Shown here one piece after another: positions 1-13,843 of a DNA stretch of 29,243 nt; position 1 is the stretch's first letter; each line of letters begins with the position of its first letter. The DNA lies in NCBI GenBank assembly GCA_021464525.1, contig JADRCO010000633.1, positions 1 to 29,243 on the forward strand, read 5' to 3'. Source of the DNA: Rhizophagus sp. LPA8_4_AMF (Eukaryota > Glomeromycota > Glomeromycetes > Glomerales > Glomeraceae). Below the pieces are notes generated by a model. That model did no database searches, had not been told where the DNA came from, and worked only from the letters and a program-made list of their open reading frames with translations. Position numbers and translations under genes: made by a program.

Positions 1-2338
1 AAAAATTAAGTATATTTTAAAAGGATTTTAAATATATTATAAGTATAATTACTTTTTATTTAGCTATAAGATGAAATATAATTTATATTAATAAAATTAG
101 ATTAATTAAATTATTATTTAATAATATACAATAGTAATAGAAAAAACTGACAATTTTTTGTTTTAGAAAAAATTAATCAGCTAATTTGTATTCTTTATAT
201 TACTAAAGCAAAATAAAATATAATTTATTTGTTTATATTATCATAAATATAAAATAAAAAGTAATTTAGCTGTCAAAAATTCAATATAATGGTCACATTT
301 AAAAAAAATTATATTTTAATTAAGATTTTGTGAAAAGGTAAAGTTTGTAATATTACAAAACTTCAAAAACTATATATGAAATGAAATTAATACCTAAAGG
401 TTAAAATATTTTGGCTTGAAAGGCCAAAAAATTAAAACTATAGTGAAAATAATCAAAATTATAACATATTACATGATTTCAAAATAACAATAAAAAAGAT
501 AAAATTTAAAATTACAATAACTTAGTCAATATTAAAGTTACAGAAATGAAATATATATTAATAGAATGGAATCTAATTGTATAAAGATTATTGAAATCCA
601 ATTACTAGATTTTACAATAATAAGCAAAATGTCTAAATCTTTAAATAATGATATTATAGTTAATATTAATACCATTTGATTTGTTTAAATTAGAGCTTTT
701 ATATGAGCTATAGATTATTAAATTCTGATCATTGGAAGCTAAAATATTCCTAAAATTTTATTTGTTATTTTTTTATAATAATTGCAAATAATCATTTAAT
801 ATTAATTCAACCATTTTAACTTTTAGGGTTAAAGTTAAATTAATTTCATTTATTTCAATTATTTTGAAAGTTGTAATTAATCTAATTTTAATTTCATGTA
901 TAAGCAATATCATAAAATATTAAGCAATATCATAAATAGTAAAGAAAAATGTCAATTTATTTGACTTTTTAACCTATTATTCCTTATCTATTGCACTTAA
1001 AAACATGAAATTACTACCATTTAATTCATCTTGATAAAATTATTCTGATGATCTGTATTTCATCTTCTTATAATCACTAGATGTGAAAAAATATCATAAG
1101 TAAATAAAGAGTTAATAATAGCTTTAATTTAATAAAATTTATATTGAAACTATAGAATTATTAATAGAAAGTGAAGATGGCATGATATATTAATGAGCAT
1201 TAATTCCTGTGACTGTAAGGCCATTTGACTAAGAGCACTCTGATTTACCTCATAAATCACTTGCAATAGGTAAATAGAAGCAAGATAGTGCAACATGGAA
1301 TTTCTTTTGGATATTTGCTTGAAATTGTTAAGTAGAAAGCTTTTAAAGGTCTGCATTAAACTCATTTGTGACATTCTAAACTCAATAAATGTGTTGCTTT
1401 AAAAAAAAAAATAAGCATTAATATTCTTAAAGTATATTTTATAAAGTACATTATATTAAATTTTTAAGGTTTTTAGATAAAAATCACATGAAATAATCCC
1501 CATTATTTAATTGTCAGTTTTTTTCACTACCACTGTAAAAAAAAAAAAAATTAATAATATACAAATCATATAATATAAATATTATAACAAATCTAAAATT
1601 TTCATTTATATACTTACCATTCCCATCCAAAGAAAGTAACTATTCTATAGTTTTAATTACCATTCTGTTCTAGCATCTTCTATTTGCATGACTAATGGAT
1701 AATCACGTGACTATATAAGTGAATACTTTAAAAAAAAATAAAAAAATTAAGTATTAATGATGAAGTAATCTCGATTAATACGTTTTGTTTGTTCATTTTT
1801 TTTTTTTTTACAATTAGATGATTACAAAATCAACAATGTAAATTAAGTTCTCGAATTTATTTATTTATTTATCTTTGGTTTTTCCGTCCAAACAAATTCC
1901 TTATTTCATTCACATAAAAGAATTTCTTAAATCATTTATTTGTATTATGATATAAATATTCTGACTGAGTTTTTTTAGTCATTGTGTTAATTAATCATTT
2001 ATTAACCATTCTTAGAAATTTATTTAATTCAAATATAGCCGCATCAAAATCCCTCGTACAAAGTTATTTGTCATTTGGATCTAATGATATAAAGAGTGTT
2101 AGGCCATGCGCATAGTCTTACGTCTCACGATTCAAAGAAGTATTATTATTAAATCAAAGTTTATTAACGTGACTTCATTCTTGAAAAGGCAATCAGAAAG
2201 TAATTCCGTGCATTTTTATTGTTAAAAAAGAAAATTATCAAGTGAATTATATAATCAGATCAAATCAATATAAAAATATATATATTTTCCACCTCGCAAA
2301 GTTACTTTAACTTCTTTTTATTAACCCCTTATAACTCA
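1..2338. other. AT-rich stretch without a supported gene
   Basis: About 2.3 kb of extremely AT-rich DNA with many A and T runs, and a short direct repeat around 901-940 in which a 16-nt unit (taagcaatatcataaa) occurs twice. The only open frame of note is on the minus strand at 1150-1374 (74 codons). It is preceded by an acceptor-like TTTAG and contains a donor-like GAG|GTAAAT, so it could be one exon of a decayed or undetected gene, but I recognise no family in it. The right end (about 2040-2338) is less AT-biased and probably carries the promoter of the SNF2 gene that follows. No tRNA, rRNA or transposon ends were recognised. Confidence 0.6.
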
Positions 2339-2350
2339 GTGACGCGTCAC
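2339..2350. promoter_or_regulatory. 12-bp palindrome with central ACGCGT (MCB-like box)
   Basis: GTGACGCGTCAC is a perfect 12-bp palindrome ending 67 bp before the SNF2 start codon. Its core ACGCGT (2342-2347) is the MluI cell-cycle box that MBF-type factors (Mbp1/Swi6 in yeast, Cdc10/Res in fission yeast) bind to drive G1/S transcription. Further ACGCGT copies lie in intron 1 (2504-2509) and intron 2 (2861-2866). The site is read directly; its function here is inferred from the motif. Confidence 0.5.
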
Positions 2351-2417
2351 ATTATTTTGATTGAAAAAGGAGAAAAAAGAAAGTCCCAGACTATTCTTGA
2401 CGACTTTCAGGTTCATA

Positions 2418-6342
<3,925 letters not shown>

Positions 6343-6782
6343 AATTTGAGAATTGATAAACTCGTAGGTTTTTATTTTAATGGTCAGATACAATAATTTT
6401 AATAGTAATAAAATGTAATTAATCTCTTCGCTAATAAACAAATTTAATATTAGTACAAAATGGTAAATATTTGCAATCGTATGTACAAATGTTGAGAAAC
6501 TGTAAAGTAAAATCTCATCTATTGAAATAAAATTCCATTTCACCCAACTTGTTTCTCTTTAATCTATGTCCTTTGTAAATCCATTGATTTAGATGAGTGT
6601 TAAGCCAAACCAAAGTATCTTTACAAAGGAACAAATGACGATTATTGAGACGATTATCATAATAAATTTGCACTTATAATGAATAGGAATTGATTAGCCT
6701 GATTAGCCAATCAAAATATAGAATTAAATATATTTTTAAATGATTGAAATTTTTAGTCCGTGCCTTTTTCTCCATGTAATAA
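6343..6782. promoter_or_regulatory. Intergenic: SNF2 3' end and FRA10AC1 promoter
   Basis: 440 nt between two tandem genes. An AATAAA at 6407-6412 could serve polyadenylation of the SNF2 gene, although such hexamers are common in this composition. An exact 11-bp inverted repeat (TCCTTTGTAAA at 6569-6579, TTTACAAAGGA at 6620-6630) could form a stem. A CCAAT box sits in the sequence gattagccaatc near 6704-6715, about 70 bp before the FRA10AC1 start, a usual place for a CCAAT element. No gene seen. Confidence 0.4.
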
Positions 6783-7857
6783 ATGAAAATGTCTGTTGTA
6801 CAGAGTGAACATAGCAAGAAAATATTTCGTGATAATTTACAAAGTTTAGATGCGGTAAGCTTTTAAATTAAGTAAATAATTTTTTTTAATTGATAATAAT
6901 AACGCGTATTTTCTTTATTAGTATGCTCGACATAAAAAGTTTATGAAGGATTATGTTAATTTCTATGGGCATGAAAGAGGAATTGGCCAAACATCCACAA
7001 GTATAGAAACAAAGACCGAATTCGATATTCTGAAAGAAAATCATAGGTAAATTTTATATATATTTTACATTTTTTTTTTATATTGTAAATTATTAAAATG
7101 TAATAAATATAATTAAAAGATTTCTTCGAACAGAGGATGAAGAAGAAGAATTAAGTTGGGAGCAACGTGTTGCAAAAAAATATTATGATAAATTATTTAA
7201 AGAATATTGTATCGCCGAATTGAAATATTATAAGGAAGGAAGGGTAAATAAATATATATACCTTTTGACAAATTGATTTTTTATTTGTTTTTTCTTATTA
7301 AGATAACAAGATTAATTTGTAGATTGCTTTAAGATGGAGGATTGAAAAAGAAGTTATATCGGGCAAAGGCCAATTCGTGTGTGCATCAACAAGATGTTCT
7401 AGTACAAATGAATTGAAATCTTGGGAGGTTAATTTTGCTTATATGGAAGACGGTGAAAAGAAAAATGCGCTAGTTAAGATTAGATTATGTCCAAAATGTT
7501 CTGATAAATTAAATTATAATAAACAACATCAAGAAATTAAAACAGAGAAAGAAACTTATAGAGATGAAGATGAAGATAAGCATAAAAAAAGAAAAGGAAA
7601 ATCTATTGAAAGTAATAATAAAAAGAAAAAACGTGAGAGTAGTCCAGAACGAAATATAAAGAAACGAAATGATATTAGAAGCCAGAAGTCAGGTAAAAAC
7701 TTGTATATTACGCATATAATATTTTAATTCAATAAATAAATTTAATGTTCTTTTAAAATCTCAAGATTCAACTGGAACAAGAAGTCCTACGCCAATTAGA
7801 GACGATCAAAGAGCGACAGAAGATTTTGATGAATTTTTTACTGGTTTATTTGTTTAG
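6783..7857 (+). CDS. FRA10AC1: FRA10AC1 family protein (spliceosome-associated)
   Basis: 260 residues from five exons: 6783-6854, 6922-7046, 7120-7243, 7323-7692, 7766-7857. The ATG at 6783 directly follows an in-frame stop; a second in-frame ATG at 6789 would shorten the protein by two residues. Family signatures run the whole length: YARHKKFMKDYVNFYG, then ENHRFL, then WEQRVAKKYYDKLFKEYCIA, then RWRIEKEVISGKGQFVC, then LKSWEVNF and NALVKIRLCPKCSDKLNY. C127, C132, C163 and C166 are placed like a small zinc ribbon. A Lys/Glu/Ser-rich basic tail (about 180-235) looks nuclear, and the end FDEFFTGLFV matches the family's conserved acidic/aromatic C-terminus. Human FRA10AC1 is a nuclear protein found with spliceosomal complexes; budding yeast has no clear counterpart. 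The function here is inferred from family membership. Confidence 0.93.
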
Positions 7858-8089
7858 AAAGTCATAACAGTTAATTTTACTAAAATAACTTTTAAGGCAA
7901 AAATGAAATAAATTATGTATATATAAAATGGATGAACTTTATCGTAATGATGTATATATTTTATCGGCATATCACAATTCATTTTTTTTTTAAAAAAAAA
8001 AATTGAGGCTATTTGGTGGAAAACTACATCGATCTTTGTTAATATGGGTACCTTCAAGGTAATATTTATTAACCAATTCGGTCACTTTA

Positions 8090-9282
8090 TTACCTGATAT
8101 ATTCATTTCTCTCATCTTCTTTATGTTCCTTATTAATATCATCATTATATTCTATAAAAATTCTTTTATTATATTCTAAATTACGATAATAAATTAAAAT
8201 ATATTAAATTAATATTATTTATATAAAGATAAAACAATTACCTGGTATGGAAACAACTAAATACTTCGTGACCCATATTCCTTTATTATTCTGAATTAAT
8301 AACATTAATAACACAAATTAATAAACACATTTAAATAAATTTATTCTACAGACTTCAAATTTAAACATACTTTGGTCATATCAAGTAAAGCTGTACCATG
8401 TATTAAAGAACCTTCAAGATAAATACGCATTAATTTATGTTGTGTTCCATCAGTATTTATTACTTCTTGAAATCTAAAAAAAAAGAACTAAGAAATTTTT
8501 TATAAAAAAACATAGTCAATTAAATCAATATTACCGAACTAAACGATGCCGTCTTCTTCCACTTGAACTCGAACCCCCATGACCTTTTATTGGTGTACCT
8601 AGAATTTTTTGACACTATAATTCGATAGGATTGAGTTAATTAATGATCTTGTAGCTAATTTTGCTGATGATTGACTTTGATTTTACCTCAGGGTTTGATC
8701 TAATTTTCTCTAAAGTTTCATTAAATACTTTGGTTGAACCTGATGGACTAAACAACTCCTTTAAAGCAAAATATATGATCACACCTTTATATTATAAGAA
8801 TTTCGAGTTAATCACAAGTATTTCTCATTAATCGAAAAAAGTAAATAATTGAACGTTTTTGATACCGAAAACGCCAATTCCTAGCGCAATTATACTGATA
8901 TTTGCTGAAACCTTTGCTGCTCCAACAACTTAATTTGTTTAGAGAGAGCATAAGTTAATTAATCCTAAGAGATAACAATATTAATAAAAAAAATGCCCGA
9001 CATGTAGGTACCCTTCTGTCCTATAGTCAATGAGCCCTTTTCTTCAGTCTTTCCTCTTTCAGCTATACTTTTACGCGAACGATCACTTGTATTATATTGT
9101 CTTCTAAATAATACTTTGTGGGCATTATTATTTGATAACCGTGTTATAGATCGTGTATTAGCCGTTATAAAAAGATGTGTTGTTATCAGAACGGATTTAT
9201 TTTGAAATGAAGGTAAACAACGAATTCTAAAAGTTCGCATTGAATGTGTAAATTGAACGCGTAAAATATTAAAATTCATCAT
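8090..9282 (-). CDS. TIM21: Mitochondrial inner-membrane translocase subunit TIM21
   Basis: 241 residues from seven exons read on the minus strand: 9282-9012, 8928-8866, 8784-8687, 8614-8535, 8473-8371, 8290-8242, 8151-8090. All phases agree. The first ~65 residues are rich in Arg, Ser and Thr with no acidic residues, as expected of a mitochondrial presequence; RRQYNTS around 60-66 is a plausible processing region. One membrane helix follows (about 101-119, ISIIALGIGVFGVIIYFAL) and leads into KELFSPSGSTKVFNE, the typical junction to the Tim21 intermembrane-space domain, which then contains GTPIKGHG and RLVRFQEV..DG. In the family this domain docks on Tom22, links TOM to TIM23, and escorts respiratory-chain precursors. 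The length is close to yeast Tim21 (239). The last short exon is the least certain part. It faces PEX39 across a 131-bp divergent promoter and converges with FRA10AC1. Confidence 0.87.
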
Positions 9283-9413
9283 TTACTCTACCGAAGGAAT
9301 TTTTAGATTATCAATTTTCATTATAACAGATAACGCATGATTTTAGTCAATCGGATTTACAGGTTCACAAACCTTTTTTCTTGGAACAAAATTTTTTTTT
9401 TTTTTTTGTAAAT
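9283..9413. promoter_or_regulatory. Short divergent promoter between TIM21 and PEX39
   Basis: Only 131 bp separate the two start codons, so one region must serve both genes. It holds CAATCGGA at 9348-9355, which recurs exactly at 11632-11639 in the next divergent promoter, and a 17-nt T run just before the PEX39 start. No TATA-like box stands out beyond the general AT richness. Confidence 0.55.
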
Positions 9414-10227
9414 ATGACAGAGCAAACTTTTAAGGCTTTTGAAAGTTATGATTTTGAAAATGATATTAATTTTCAGGTATAGCTAATAATAATATTTATT
9501 TTTTCCTTAATTTTTAATAATCAATTATTTTACTTAAATTACAGTAATTTCAGTCAGGTTTACCTTCAATCCTTAATTCACACAAAGATAAGCCAAAAGA
9601 AAAATTGAATGCTCTCATAGAAAAAGCTAAATACTTTTATTATTCCAAGTAAGACATTTAATATTAAAATTTATATAATGGAATCGTTAAGCTAAGTTGA
9701 ATCCGGAATATTCATTTAGAATTATTCAAGGATTTGATTACGATAATTATCTTGCATGGAAAACGAACACAAAAAAATCAAGTTCCTCAAATATTGAAGA
9801 CAATACCGTGTCATCGTCCACCATGACATCCCGAGAAACATCAGTAAGGGATGTTAACAATAATCCTCAAACTGAACAAGTTGCGGGTAAAAAATTTTTA
9901 AAGTACTAGTTAAATAACTAAGTTATTATTTTTATTGCGTTACATTATGTGTTTTTTATTAATAGATAACCCACAATATCCACGAACATTTCATCAACTG
10001 GTTGAAATGATATCTAAAGAGCAACCTATACCAGGTTTTCTTCATTTTTAGCTATATCAAAATTGAAATTTTTTTGTGATATAATATATATCAATATTTC
10101 TAAATTACAAAATATAGGAATTAAACAAATTCCCAACGAGTTAAACAAAGGAACTCCATCGAATCCCACCATTAAACCACGTCCAAAGCCGTGGGAGAAA
10201 AAAAATATGAATAATGAATTTATATAG
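9414..10227 (+). CDS. PEX39: PEX39-like peroxin with C-terminal KPWE motif
   Basis: 167 residues from five exons: 9414-9476, 9554-9648, 9720-9886, 9966-10034, 10118-10227. The third exon must begin at 9720: the nearer AG at 9695-9696 would run into a stop, while TTTAG|A at 9719 restores frame. The N-terminal part (about 1-75) is a compact helical module with FQSGLPSILN, KAKYFYYSK and FDYDNYLAWK. A Ser/Thr/Asn-rich linker follows (about 76-110). The C-terminal part has FHQLVEMISKEQPIPGIKQI and then KPRPKPWEKK, with KPWE at 155-158. This layout, hydrophobic helix, PIPGI turn and (R/K)PKPWE, is that of Pfam's PEX14-like KPWE family and of human C6orf226/PEX39 and yeast Yjr012c/Pex39, which assist Pex7-dependent import of PTS2 cargo into peroxisomes. 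The family call rests on motif order and spacing; the role is inferred. Confidence 0.82.
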
Positions 10228-10336
10228 TCCACTTTATTTATGAATTATTTATCACGATTTCGAGTTAAAATGTGTGTATATTATCTGATGCTATATAACT
10301 TACAAATCATTCTAAAATACTACAGTACAATTAATT

Positions 10337-11588
10337 TTACAAATCCTTTGCTAATCGTTCTTGATCCATTAAATACATCTCATTGACGCTTATCTTTGAT
10401 TCTACTAATATCCATCTTATCATTTCCAAGTCAAACCCTTCTAAACCATTTTCTGCAATAATATTTTCTTTTGTCCTATTTTCTTTTAGATTATCCAATA
10501 ATGACATTGTTTCTTCGACATTGACACCTCCCTTCAAATAATTTGATAAGTCTTCAATTTCTTGTTTCTCGCGAGCAAAACGCGAATTTATATAACTTAT
10601 TGAAGTTGCCCACGATGTTTTTAACATTAGTCTATATGCATGATTAATGCAAATCAAAGCAAGTTGCGTTGTAAGTGTATTTGCAAGTGTATTGTGAGAA
10701 ATTTCTTGAATTATTTTCATAATATTTGCTGTGCATAACTCGAGTTGTGCAGAATGACAATAGCGGTAAAGAAATGTATAACCCATTTCCTTCCATATCT
10801 TATAATCATTATTTCTGACTTGTAAATATTTTATGTACCAGTATATTGAATCTATAAAAAATAAAATTAAAATCAATTCTTTATAAATTTCTTATAGAAG
10901 TAAATTAACATTACTAACTTGCATAATGACCCCCTTTTGCATAAACAATCCCTCTCAATTGCATATGTCCTGGTTCATTTGATATCTATAATACATATAT
11001 GTCATTATAAAGTAAAAAAATATCTTTTATTTAAAAAAAAAAGACGAAGTACTTGCCAGTTTGTTTACACAATTAACGGCCAATTTGACATCGCCTAATT
11101 GTAAAGCGCTTCTTGAAGCAATTTCCAACATTTCACGAGTATTATTTAATTTATTAGGATTATGAAGCTTAATTTCCTTTTCATCAGAATGGTCATTATA
11201 TTTTTCAATAAATTCGATAAATTCAAGTGATAAGCGCAAAGATTCTTTAAATTTTCGATGAAAATAAAGATGCTCAATTGATTGTTTTAGTTGAGAGGGT
11301 CCTTCTTTTGAGCGAAGTAGTATTGGGACTGGTATAGATGTATGAAACCACTATACAACAATAAAGCCTTAGTTATAAAAAAGTCCAAAGTGTTTAATAA
11401 TTAATCATAGCTCTATGTACCCCATCATAATCATGTTTAGGTATATACTCGAAATTATTTTGTGATGCTTTATTAATAATTTCTTTCCTTTTCTTCTTAT
11501 CTTGGTCTTCAAAATTAAAGTTGAAATTAAAAAAATCAAGAAACTGTTCATCGTTTGTTACAGGATCGGATTGGTTTGCATCAACCAT
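10337..11588 (-). CDS. TPR-like helical protein resembling C8orf76
   Basis: 347 residues from four exons on the minus strand: 11588-11421, 11350-11057, 10985-10919, 10851-10337. The acidic/aromatic N-terminus (FLDFFNFNFNFEDQDKKK) is followed by antiparallel helix pairs of tetratricopeptide character: a pair around 63-105 (SQLKQSIEHLYFHRKFKESL), one at 120-155 (EIASRSALQLGDVKLAVNCV) and one around 177-205 (SIYWYIKYLQVRNNDYKIW). A later segment, RFAREKQEIEDLSNYLKG, aligns by eye with a QEIED region of vertebrate C8orf76, as does the order of the helices before it. I recall no established biochemical function for that family, so none is proposed. The second intron (11056-10986) works only with a GC donor, CTG|GCAAGT. 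The first donor (GGG|GTACAT) is weak, so the exon 1 end is less sure. The gene converges with PEX39 (109 bp apart). Confidence 0.75.
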
Positions 11589-11868
11589 TTTATAAAAAAC
11601 AAAGATCGAGAACCTATTTTAAATAATTGGCCAATCGGAATTTTTATAATACTGATCGTGATCAGACTAAAAAACCCCGAATTATTAAAAATTAAAAATA
11701 TTAACTTTTAATCGGATATTTCTAAGGTCCGAAATTCTCAGCAGAATAAAAATGATAAGGCTAACTAAAAGAAAACAACCTTTGATCCGATAAGGAATGC
11801 TAATATGGAATCAGGAAATCAGGAGATTTACATAAAATGGTGTTTTCATGAATTGAAGCTGATCAAAG
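11589..11868. promoter_or_regulatory. Divergent promoter between TPR-like gene and CDF transporter
   Basis: 280 bp between two start codons. It contains a CCAAT box inside CCAATCGGA (11631-11639) that shares CAATCGGA with the TIM21/PEX39 promoter. It also has a 6-bp inverted repeat with a 2-nt spacer, CTGATC-GT-GATCAG at 11652-11665. A related TAATCGGATA lies near 11710. These are visible motifs; no factor is assigned. Confidence 0.45.
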
Positions 11869-13595
11869 ATGGACAATTTTTTTGTTTCGCCTGCTTTATC
11901 TGCTACACTTGAAACCACTTACGATACAAATGTTCCTAAAAGAACACAGACGCCTGTTCTTGAATCTTATCCAAACACTTTAGCACAATCTACCGCATTA
12001 CACGGTTCTGATTCTAATTTATCTCTTCGTAATGTTACCGGACCTTTTCCCTCCTCGAAACCTCCGTCACCTATCACACAACACCCATATGTTGCAGATT
12101 ATTATACCGCGCGCGATCCTTTAGACTTAGCTCCTAGACGAAAATCTGAGGAGGAAATTAGACAAAACTCTAAGAAAGTTAGAAGTTTCTACAGAGATCA
12201 AAATAAAACTATTGATACTTATTTAACACCAATAGATAGGGGACCAACTTCCGAAGACACTTCGCGTAACTTGTTAAGAGTAAATTAATAATTTTTTTTA
12301 TTGTCTATAATCATTTTATAATTTATGTTAACTTTTTTTTTGTTCTTTGCATCTAAATAAGCTTAAAATTGCTGTCGATGGATCAATGGCAGTTAATATA
12401 ATTTTATTTGGACTTCAATTATATGCTGCTATTTCCTCAGGTTCTCTCTCATTATTTGCAACTATGGCCGATTCTTTTATGGATTTACTGTCAAATAGCA
12501 TTTTGTTGTTTGCTGGTAGAGCAGCTAATGTTAAAAATATATTACAATATCCAACGGTATGTGAATTTAAGTAATTTTGATATTTATTTTCAAGCAAGTA
12601 TGATTCATTTTTTTATTCTTTTAGGGGAAATCACGAATGGAAACCGCTGGTATAATTGTGTTCTCTTCGCTCATGTCTACTGTTTCTATCGAATTAATAG
12701 TAAGTAATTAGATATTTTTAATGTTTACGTATTTTAGTTAATGGCATAGTTTGTCTACAACAGGTTGAAGCTATTAGAACACTCGTTGGAAGGGAACATT
12801 CGTTAGATATTCATCCGTTAGCTATTATATGTGTTGGTAGTGCGTTAGGTATATGTTACATATTTCAATTCTAGTGTTCGTATTTGATTTTAATATTCAT
12901 TTGGTAATTATGCAGGTGCAAAGTTTATACTTTTCCTCTATTGTTTTTCTCAACGCAAATTTCCCAGTGCTCGAATTCTTGCCATAGACCATCGAAATGA
13001 TTTATTTGTCAATTCAGTTGGTTTAACTATGTCATTATTATCTAGATATATAAAATGGTGGATGGATCCTATTGGTGCCATTGTTGTGGCATTGTTAATC
13101 CTTAAGAGTTGGACGACCATCGCTTATGGCAATTATCATTTTATTCATTTTATTAAACTTCAGTTGGTTTATTAAAATATCTCTCGGTAGCTTATATATA
13201 TATATATTTGCTTATTAGAACAAATCCAGTTAATTGTTGGTAAAAGTGCAGATTCTGGATTTTTAAACCGTGTAACTTATATTGGTAAGAAACTTGGACA
13301 TTTTCGTACCGAATTTCAATCGTCCTAACACCAGTATGATTTTATAATTCCAACTATAGCATTGACACATCATCCGAAGGTTCTTCAAGTTGATACTTGT
13401 CGAGCTTATCATGCTGGCAATAACCTTTTCGTAGAAGTCGATATTGTTATGGATCGTGAAACCCCACTTTGGGAGAGTCATGATATTGGTGAAAGTCTCC
13501 AAATAAAATTAGAGAAACTAGTAAATGTTGAAAGAGCATTCGTACATGTAGATTATGAGACAAGTCATAAGCCAGAACATCATAAAGAAGAATAA
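11869..13595 (+). CDS. Cation diffusion facilitator, Mn-type (DxxxD) transporter
   Basis: 426 residues from seven exons: 11869-12279, 12362-12556, 12625-12699, 12764-12848, 12916-13128, 13219-13284, 13360-13595. The ~137-residue N-terminal cytosolic part is Ser/Pro/Thr-rich, ending in RRKSEEEIRQNSKKVRSFY before the first membrane helix. The six-helix CDF core follows. The metal site reads D174xxxD178 in helix 2 (ADSFMDLLSN) and D280xxxD284 in helix 5 (IDHRNDLFVNS). DxxxD at both places marks the Mn-CDF branch, whereas Zn transporters carry HxxxD. The C-terminal cytosolic domain (from about EQIQLIVGKSA) includes LTHHPKVLQVDTCRAYHAGNN and VEVDIVM, the usual dimerisation fold. Expected role: moving Mn2+, possibly also Fe2+ or other divalent cations, out of the cytosol into a compartment or out of the cell in exchange for protons. 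The intron at 13129-13218 needs a GC donor (TATG|GCAATT) to keep frame. Confidence 0.9.
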
Positions 13596-13843
13596 AATTA
13601 ATGCAGTAAAAACAAGAGTATTATTTTATGTAATTTTAGTTCTACTTAATTTGTATAATTATTTTCATTCATTTCCTGCGATTAAATTATTTTTTAAATA
13701 CAAAGTTTTTGCTTGTTAAAATTGTTTGTTTCCCGTGTTTTAAGATAATGTATCACATGATTGCTTACGTCATATTACCAGATGGAGATTTTCAAGACGG
13801 AAATTAGTTCGTAACTTTGAATTAAAAAAAGGAAGTAACAATA
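13596..13843. promoter_or_regulatory. CDF 3' end and PRP39 promoter with CRE-like site
   Basis: 248 bp between tandem genes. TTACGTCA (13765-13772), reverse complement TGACGTAA, is the consensus bound by ATF/CREB-type bZIP factors in fungi and sits about 75 bp before the PRP39 start codon. The same octamer occurs in the promoter of the dehydrogenase gene downstream (18209-18216). Confidence 0.4.

Noticed and set aside
7854-8057. Minus-strand frame between FRA10AC1 and TIM21
   Set aside because: It lies beyond the TIM21 stop codon, crosses a poly-A/poly-T run and has no recognisable features.
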